Shown piece after piece: positions 58,695-64,000 of a stretch of 64,000 nucleotides of DNA. The translations under genes were made by a program, and so were the position numbers. Origin of the DNA: Pseudonocardia kunmingensis. GTDB taxonomy: Bacteria > Actinomycetota > Actinomycetes > Mycobacteriales > Pseudonocardiaceae. The number at the start of each line of letters is the position of its first letter. Positions within the stretch are counted from its first letter, which is position 1. The notes beneath the pieces are model-generated. The model was not told where the DNA came from, ran no database searches, and was given only the letters and a program-made list of their open reading frames with translations. Location of the stretch: the NCBI RefSeq assembly GCF_006716445.1, contig NZ_VFPA01000003.1:806001-870000 (forward strand). The letters run 5' to 3'.

Positions 58695-59717
58695 TCAGTC
58701 GCGTGTACGAGTGAGAAGCCTGTCGACGGGCCAGGTGTTGAGGATCCGCTCGACCGGCACCGCGCACTCGGCGGCACGTTCGCAGCCGTTGCGCAGCCAG
58801 TCGAGCTGGCCCGGGGCGTGGGCGTCGGTGTCGATCGTGAACTGGCAACCGGCCTCCGCGGCGAGGCGCAGCAGCCGCCGGGGCGGGTCGAGCCGCTCGG
58901 GTCGGGAGTTGACCTCCACGGCGACGCCCCGCTCCGCGCAGGCGGCGAACACCTCGGCGGCGTCGAACTGCGACTCCGGCCGCTTGCGGCTCCCGGTGAC
59001 CATCCGGCCCGTGCAGTGCCCCAGCACGTCGACGTGCGGGTTGTCGATCGCCGTGAGCATCCGCTCGGTCATCTCCGCACGCGGCATCCGCAGCTTCGAG
59101 TGCACCGACGCCACGACGACGTCCAACTCGGCGAGCAGGTCCTCGTCCTGGTCGAGGGATCCGTCCTCGTTGATGTCGACCTCGATTCCGGTGAGCACCC
59201 GGAAACCGGTCAGCTCGGCGTTGAGCTCGGCGATGTCCTCGAGCTGCGCGCGCAGCCGGTCGGCCGACAGCCCGTTGGCCACCGTGAGCCGCGGCGAGTG
59301 GTCGGTGATCACCAGGTAGTCGTGGCCGAGCGCCTGCGCGGTCTCGACCATCTCGCGCAGCGGGGACCCGCCGTCGGAGGCGTCGGTGTGGGTGTGGCAG
59401 TCCCCGCGGATGGCTTCGACCAGGGCCTCGGCGGCCTCGTCGAGCGGCGAGGGCTCGATCGCCTCCAGCCGCTGCAGGTAGGCGGGCGGCTCCCCCGCCA
59501 CCGACTCGGCGACGCAGCGCGCCGTGACGTCTCCGACGCCCTTGAGCCGCACCAGCTCGCCGGTGCGCACCAGCCGCGCGATCTCGTCGGGGTCACGACG
59601 GCGCAGCACGGCGGCCGCGGTGCGGAACGCCCGCACCCGGTAGGTCGACTCGTGGGCCCGTTCCAGCAGGAAGGCGATCCGGCGCAGGTCCGCGACGGCA
59701 TCCCGGGTCTCGGTCAC
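58695..59717 (-). CDS. PHP domain protein with N-terminal HhH region (PolX C-terminal-like, no polymerase)
   Basis: The protein has 340 aa. Residues 1-100 resemble the PolX 8-kDa/HhH region (AFLLERAHESTYRVRAFRTAA, LVRLKGVGDVTARCVAES). From about 106 there is a PHP phosphoesterase: GDCHTHTDASDG, VITDHSPR, GIEVDIN, ASVHSKLR, HVDVLGHCTGR and IDTDAHAP cover the metal ligands. The polymerase palm of full PolX is absent. GTG 59717 is chosen at the first family-like residues. A DNA-end nuclease or phosphatase role is likely. Confidence 0.82.
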   Translation of the reverse strand: MTETRDAVADLRRIAFLLERAHESTYRVRAFRTAAAVLRRRDPDEIARLVRTGELVRLKGVGDVTARCVAESVAGEPPAYLQRLEAIEPSPLDEAAEALVEAIRGDCHTHTDASDGGSPLREMVETAQALGHDYLVITDHSPRLTVANGLSADRLRAQLEDIAELNAELTGFRVLTGIEVDINEDGSLDQDEDLLAELDVVVASVHSKLRMPRAEMTERMLTAIDNPHVDVLGHCTGRMVTGSRKRPESQFDAAEVFAACAERGVAVEVNSRPERLDPPRRLLRLAAEAGCQFTIDTDAHAPGQLDWLRNGCERAAECAVPVERILNTWPVDRLLTRTRD

Positions 59718-59752
59718 GCCCGGATCGTCGCACGTCCGGGATCCGGCGTGCC

Positions 59753-59818
59753 GTGATCGCTCCGAGGAGCACAGCACGGTCCCCACGATGACAAGGCGGT
59801 ACGACTCAGACCGATCAC
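59753..59818. repeat. GATCG-TCCGAG family hairpin, third copy
   Basis: It starts GTGATCGCTCCGAG and ends CTCAGACCGATCAC, forming an imperfect hairpin like the pair at 20369-20506. It lies upstream of the PHP gene on the repeat-array side. Confidence 0.5.
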
Positions 59819-59859
59819 AGCCGCATGATCCCTTCGAGCAGCACGCCACGGCGACGGCC

Positions 59860-60057
59860 GCGCGAGTCTCCCGTCCAGACAGCGCGAGTCTCCCGTCCAG
59901 ACAGCGCGAGTCTCCCGCCCGAGCAGGGTGGGTCCCGCATCTCGACAGCGCGAGTCTCGCGGCCGGACGGGGAGGCCTCGTGATCGAGCAGGGTGAGCCT
60001 CACGCTCGGGCGGGCCCCGCTCCCCGTGTCGGAGGGGTGAGCCCCGCGTTCGAACGG
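59860..60057. repeat. 22-bp tandem repeat array, minus orientation (9 units)
   Basis: Units of exactly 22 bp begin at 59860. The first three (GCGCGAGTCTCCCGTCC core) are nearly identical; later units degenerate but keep the 22-bp register to 60057. Read on the minus strand the core is CGGGAGACTCGC, the same as in the array at 60213-60410. No spacer-repeat alternation is present, so it is not a CRISPR. There is no convincing gene. Confidence 0.75.
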
Positions 60058-60212
60058 GTACGAATCGCCTCCCGACGTGCGTGTGCCACCTCCGGACGGA
60101 CTGGGTATCACGAGGCGTCCGGCGCTCCGGCAGGGAAGGCGCACCTGGGCGAGCGCGATCGTTCCGAGCCGTGCTCGAACGTGCCCGGCGGGACCGTGAG
60201 GTGCGGCCCGCC

Positions 60213-60410
60213 CGAACGCGAGACTCGCCCTGTCCGAACGGGAGACTCGCGCTTTCCGAACGCGGGACTCGCGCTTTCCGAACGGGAGACTCGCCCTGTC
60301 CGAACGGGAGACTCGCCCTGTCCGAACGGGAGACTCGCGCTTTCCAAACGCGAGACTCGCCCTGTCCGAACGGGAGACTCGCGCTGTCCGGGCGGGGGAC
60401 TCGCGGGTCA
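60213..60410. repeat. 22-bp tandem repeat array, plus orientation (9 units)
   Basis: Eight well-conserved 22-bp units (CGAACGGGAGACTCGC core, with alternating CCTGTC or GCTTTC ends) and a diverged ninth run up to the stop codon of the CYTH-CHAD gene. It has the same length (198 bp) and number of units as the inverted array at 59860-60057. The two are separated by 155 bp (60058-60212) in which no gene is seen. Confidence 0.85.
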
Positions 60411-61955
60411 GCGGAGCCAGCGGCGGTTGCGGCGCTGCCAGGCCTCGGCCCACATCTGCGGCAGGTCCTCCTCGATCCGGGCGGCGCGGGCGGTGTCGCG
60501 GCCGTGCAGCACGCCGAAGGCGAAGCCGTTCTCACCGTCGGCGTGGGCGAGGGCGCCGAGCTCGCGCAGCGCGTCGCGGGCGACGACGGTGTCCTGGTGC
60601 TCGCCGAGCGCCTTCTGCAAGCCCTTGAGCGACTTGGCGAATCGCTTGGCGTCCTTGCCGATCGCCGGCCGGGCCACCTCGGTGGCGTAGCGCAGCCGCT
60701 TGCCGGCCTTGCGGGCGGAGTGCACGGCGACGTCGCGCTCGTCGTCGGGCCGGCCCGGGTCGACGGCGGTGGTGACGGCGCGGTCCAGCCGCCGCGCGGT
60801 GCGTCCGACGTGCGCGGGCAGCTCCTTGCGGGCAGGGCGGGCGGCGCGCTTGGTCAGGGGCGGGCGCTGCACGAGGTCGTCGAGGGCGGTGCGCAGCCGG
60901 GCGTATGCCTCGCCGTCGAGGGTCGCCAGCACGGCGGCCGCGGCCTCCGCCTCCACGCGCGCGTAGTGCCGCGTGACCTGCGCCTGCACCGGCCCGAGAC
61001 GCAGCTCGGGCTCCAGGTCGGCGAGCGAGGTGCGGATCCGTTCGTGCAGCACCTCGGCGTCGCGGGCCGGGGCGAGGGCGCGGCCCAACTCGCGCAGGCC
61101 GTCCACCAGCGGCTCGGTGCGGTCCCGGTCCAGGAGCCGCCGGTAGGCCTGCAGGGCGCTGCGGACGCGGCGCGCCGCCACCCGCAGCTGGTGCACCGCG
61201 TCCGGCTCACCGCGCCGGACCCGCAGGTCCTCGGCGGCGATCCGTTCGACGTGCGCGGCCAGGTACTCGGTCAGCGCGGCGCCGGCCGAACCGGGCTTCC
61301 CGCGCTTCCCCCCACCGCGGGAGCCGCGCGACGGCCGCGCCACCGGGCGCAGCAACCGGTCCAGCTCGGCCTCGGCGGCGCTCGTCGCCGGCCGCAGCCC
61401 CGCTTCGGCGAACCGCTGCCGCAGCGCGGCACCGAGTCCGTCGTCGGCGACGTCGCGCGGCTCCACCTCGGTCCACGCCACTCCCTGGGTCGAGCGGCCC
61501 TGGGTCGCGATCGTCACGTGGTCGTGGACGACGGTGCCGAGCGCGCGCTCGCCGTCGCCCCGCAGCCGGGTCTCGGTGCGCACGCGACGGACCCGCCCGA
61601 CCGGGTGCAGGGGGTCCTTGCGCGCGACGCCGCGCACCAGCTCGGTCAGCTCGCCGGGCACCTCGGGGTTCGGCGGGGCGTCCGGCGCGAGCGCCACGCG
61701 CAGCTGCTCGGCGCTGTCACCGTCGGGGAGCTCCAGGAGCCAGTACCCCTGCTCGTCGTCCCCGCGGTGCAGGGCGAGCGCGATCCCCGCCGCCGCCAGG
61801 CGGTGGTCGGGCGTGTCGTAGCGCTCGACCTCGAGCACCCGCTGCGGTGCGGTGTCCTCGTGGGCGACGCCGGGGAGCGCGGTGAGTCGGGGTGCGCCGG
61901 CCTCGGCGGCTCCGCGGTGGATCCGGCTCTCGGTGCGGGTCGTCGTGTCGGTCAT
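60408..61955 (-). CDS. CYTH and CHAD domain-containing protein
   Basis: The protein has 515 aa. The N-terminal CYTH-like half (about 35-205) has VLEVERYDTPDHRLAAAG and paired basic/acidic strands such as RTETRLRGDGERAL. The C-terminal CHAD helical domain (about 225-500) has AVHQLRVAARRVRSALQAYR, VHSARKAGKRLRYATEVA and many conserved Arg/Lys/His. CHAD domains bind polyphosphate. The N-terminal ExExK motif is altered, so triphosphatase activity is uncertain. Its stop is part of the last repeat unit. Confidence 0.87.
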   Translation of the reverse strand: MTDTTTRTESRIHRGAAEAGAPRLTALPGVAHEDTAPQRVLEVERYDTPDHRLAAAGIALALHRGDDEQGYWLLELPDGDSAEQLRVALAPDAPPNPEVPGELTELVRGVARKDPLHPVGRVRRVRTETRLRGDGERALGTVVHDHVTIATQGRSTQGVAWTEVEPRDVADDGLGAALRQRFAEAGLRPATSAAEAELDRLLRPVARPSRGSRGGGKRGKPGSAGAALTEYLAAHVERIAAEDLRVRRGEPDAVHQLRVAARRVRSALQAYRRLLDRDRTEPLVDGLRELGRALAPARDAEVLHERIRTSLADLEPELRLGPVQAQVTRHYARVEAEAAAAVLATLDGEAYARLRTALDDLVQRPPLTKRAARPARKELPAHVGRTARRLDRAVTTAVDPGRPDDERDVAVHSARKAGKRLRYATEVARPAIGKDAKRFAKSLKGLQKALGEHQDTVVARDALRELGALAHADGENGFAFGVLHGRDTARAARIEEDLPQMWAEAWQRRNRRWLR

Positions 61956-62005
61956 CCGATCGAGTGCCCGCAGCGGGCTGCCGTCATGCCCGGTTCACCA
62001 GCTGT

Positions 62006-63433
62006 TCATCCCCGGGGGAGCCGCGACTTCTGCACCTTCCCCATGTCGTTGCGCGGCAGCGCGTCGGTGAACCGCACCTCCCGCGGGCGCTTGTGCGGGG
62101 CGAGCAGCGTGGCGACGTGGTCGACGAGCTCCTTCTCCTCCGGCGCCTCCCCGACCGCGACGACGTGCGCGACGATCCGCTCGCCCAGGTCCGGATCCGG
62201 CACGCCGACGACGGCCGCCTCGGCCACCCCGGGGTGCTCCAGCAGCGCGTTCTCGATCTCGCCCGCCCCGATCTTGTAGCCGCCGGACTTGATCAGGTCG
62301 GTTGCGCTGCGCCCGACGAGCGCGAGCGCGCCGCTGGCGCTCCACTTGCCGATGTCGCCCGTGGCGAACCAGCCGTCCGCGGTGTGCGCGGCGGCGGTGG
62401 CGTCGGGCCGGTTCAGGTAGCCGGTGAACAGGCCGGGCCCGCGCACCTCGACCGCACCCAGCCCCTCGCCGTCGTCGCCCGGCAGCGGGGTGAGCCGCAC
62501 CTCGGTGTCGCGCAGGGGACGGCCGACGGTGCCGGGCTCGGGCTCGTCGGACGCGCGCTGCGCGGTGAGGATGAGGGTCTCGGTGAGTCCGTAGCGCTCG
62601 CGGACGGCGAGGCCGGTGAGGCGGTGCAGCCGGGCGTGGTCGACGGCGGTGAGCGCGGCGGAACCGGACACCAGCAGCCGCGCGCGGCCGATCGCCGCGG
62701 CGGACTCCGGATCGTCCTCGAGGGCGTCGGCCAGCCGGTGGTACTGCGTCGGCACCCCGAACACCAGCGTGGGCGCGGCGGCCGCGAGCGCCCGCGGGTC
62801 GAGCGCGCCGATGTGGTGCAGCCGCCCGCCGCGCCGCAGCGGGCCGACCACGCCGAGGATCAGCCCGTGCACGTGGAACAGCGGCAGCGCGTGGACGAGC
62901 AGGTCGGCGTCGGTCCACTCCCACGCCTCGGCGAGGGCGTCGACGTTGGACGCCACGGCCGACCGCGTGAGCACGGCCCCCTTGGGCGGCCCGGTCGTGC
63001 CCGAGGTGTAGATCACGAAGGCGGTGGCGTCGGGTGCCGGCTCGCCTGTGGGCACCGTGCCCTCGGCAGCCAGGTCGACGTCCAGCCGCGGGAGCGCCGC
63101 GAGCGGGCCCGGCAGCGTGACGCCCGGGGCGGCGAGCACGGCCTCGGGCGCGGAGTCGCCGACGACGTGCCCCAGCTCGCGCTCCCCCAGCTTCGGGTTG
63201 AGCGGCACCGCCGTGACGCCGGCCAGCAGTGCGGCGGTGACCCCGACGGCGGTGTGGATCGAGGGCGTGGCGAGCACGGCCACCCGCTGCCGTCCGGCCA
63301 GCTGCGCCGCCAGCGCCCCCGCCGCGGACGCCAGGCCTGCGTAGCTCAGCTCGGTGTCGTCCCCCTCGCGGGTGCGGAACCGCAACGCGGTGCGGTCCGG
63401 GGGATCGAGCAGCGCGGGCAGCAACGGGGTCAT
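62006..63433 (-). CDS. matB: Malonyl-CoA synthetase-like acyl-CoA ligase
   Basis: This 475-aa adenylate-forming enzyme has the P-loop FVIYTSGTTGPPKGAVLTR (only part needed: YTSGTTGPPKG), the core LPLFHVHGL, ERYGLTET, TGDIGKW, and the C-terminal IKSGGYKIGAGEIENALL and PRNDMGKVQK with the catalytic Lys. The order and wording closely resemble recalled actinobacterial MatB sequences, which make malonyl- or methylmalonyl-CoA. Its start overlaps the end of the flavoprotein gene. Substrate specificity is inferred. Confidence 0.82.
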   Translation of the reverse strand: MTPLLPALLDPPDRTALRFRTREGDDTELSYAGLASAAGALAAQLAGRQRVAVLATPSIHTAVGVTAALLAGVTAVPLNPKLGERELGHVVGDSAPEAVLAAPGVTLPGPLAALPRLDVDLAAEGTVPTGEPAPDATAFVIYTSGTTGPPKGAVLTRSAVASNVDALAEAWEWTDADLLVHALPLFHVHGLILGVVGPLRRGGRLHHIGALDPRALAAAAPTLVFGVPTQYHRLADALEDDPESAAAIGRARLLVSGSAALTAVDHARLHRLTGLAVRERYGLTETLILTAQRASDEPEPGTVGRPLRDTEVRLTPLPGDDGEGLGAVEVRGPGLFTGYLNRPDATAAAHTADGWFATGDIGKWSASGALALVGRSATDLIKSGGYKIGAGEIENALLEHPGVAEAAVVGVPDPDLGERIVAHVVAVGEAPEEKELVDHVATLLAPHKRPREVRFTDALPRNDMGKVQKSRLPRG

Positions 63434-64000
63434 CCGACCACCTTTCCGGGGTTGAGGATCCCTTGCGGATCCAGGGCCTGCTTCACGGCGCGTTGCAGCG
63501 CGAGCACCTCGGGGCCGAGCTCGGCGCGCATGCCGGGCAGCTTGAGCAGCCCCACGCCGTGCTCGCCGGTCACGGTGCCGCCGAGGGCGAGCGCGGCGTC
63601 GACGATGTCGTCGAACGCGGCCTGCGCGCGCCGCTTCGCCGCCTCGTCGCCGTGCGGGGTGAGCAGCAGCGGGTGCAGGTTGCCGTCGCCGGCGTGGGCG
63701 ATGTTGGCGATCATGACGTCGTGCCGCGCGGCGATCTCCTCGACGCGCGCGAGCATCTCCGCGAGCCGGCCGCGGGGCAGGCAGACGTCCTCGGTCAGCA
63801 GCGCCTCCCCCCGCTGCTCCAGCGCGGGGTAGGCGAGCCGGCGGGCGTCGAACAGCGCGTCGGCCTCCACCGGGTCGGTCGAGAACACCGCGTCGCGCGC
63901 CCCGGCCGCCTCGAACTCGGCGAGGATCGCCGCGGCCTCCTGCTCGGCGGCGGGTTCGGGCAGGTCGGTCTGGGCGAGCAGCAGCACGGCCGCGTCCTCG
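63430..64000 (-). CDS. GlcD-type FAD-linked oxidase, C-terminal part (5' end outside window)
   Basis: The last 190 codons of a FAD-binding oxidase of the glycolate/D-lactate dehydrogenase family are present. Recognisable are FDARRLAYPALE, EDVCLPRGRLAEML, IANIAHAGDGNLHPLLL (metal/substrate His motif), TGEHGVGLLK and the terminal LDPQGILNPGKVV. The N-terminal PCMH flavin domain lies beyond the window edge. The ATGA overlap with matB suggests an operon. Confidence 0.88.
   Translation of the reverse strand, partial: EDAAVLLLAQTDLPEPAAEQEAAAILAEFEAAGARDAVFSTDPVEADALFDARRLAYPALEQRGEALLTEDVCLPRGRLAEMLARVEEIAARHDVMIANIAHAGDGNLHPLLLTPHGDEAAKRRAQAAFDDIVDAALALGGTVTGEHGVGLLKLPGMRAELGPEVLALQRAVKQALDPQGILNPGKVVG

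Noticed and set aside
59860..60410. Possible CRISPR arrays
   Set aside because: The units are contiguous 22-bp tandem copies with no unique spacers, and no cas genes are near.

Overview
The window reads as a chromosomal segment of a high-GC actinobacterium. GC is above 70%, GTG starts are frequent, and actinobacterial families are present: paired DUF5753/DUF397 genes, YbaB- and EspC-like type VII secretion genes, and a MatB-type malonyl-CoA synthetase. The gene repertoire fits Pseudonocardiaceae (for example Pseudonocardia), but that is inference without a marker gene. No tRNA, rRNA or CRISPR array was seen.

Layout. 1-3480: an aliphatic-amide module (AmiC/FmdD-like binding protein, MarR regulator, FmdB zinc ribbon, AmiS/UreI channel, acetamidase/formamidase), with three copies of a TTCCA-N2-TGGAA-type operator. 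3537-6188: an IS110-family element whose left end appears to encode a complete bridge RNA, interrupted exactly at the transposase start codon by an IS3-family element. 6167-9657: flavin monooxygenase, DAO-type oxidase and methyltransferase. 9731-14036: a TetR-controlled heterodimeric ABC exporter. 14105-14665: an unusual non-coding array with a 126-bp period. 14717-20371: Ldh-type dehydrogenase, TetR, small membrane genes, a LURP-one-like protein, an HTH/DUF397 pair and a pRiA4b ORF-3 protein. 20528-29555: a LacI-regulated sugar uptake and degradation operon with two binding proteins. 30220-36190: a second LacI-regulated sugar ABC operon with ThuA and Gfo/Idh/MocA genes. 36287-38094: amidohydrolase and a degenerate 2H-phosphoesterase-like protein. 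38190-44651: an SDR / MFS / C45 Ntn-hydrolase / CE4 deacetylase / SDR operon facing a LuxR-periplasmic-binding-protein fusion regulator. 44828-47601: a type VII secretion satellite cassette. 47676-51330: SRPBCC protein, PfkB kinase, secreted GH16 enzyme and a second Ldh paralogue. 51457-58522: a GntR-controlled sugar-acid module (DapA-family lyase, enolase-superfamily dehydratase, TctCBA transporter, 2-hydroxyacid dehydrogenase). 58695-64000: PHP protein, two mirror-image 22-bp repeat arrays, CYTH-CHAD protein, MatB and the end of a GlcD-type flavoprotein.

How it works together. Most of the window is catabolic: small amides, two carbohydrate classes, an N-acylated compound and a sugar acid, each with a local one-component regulator and visible candidate operators. 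Neither sugar ABC operon carries an ATPase, so a shared MsiK-type ATPase elsewhere is expected. Several convergent gene ends carry long palindromes belonging to recurring families. One of these palindromes was the landing site of the IS110 element.
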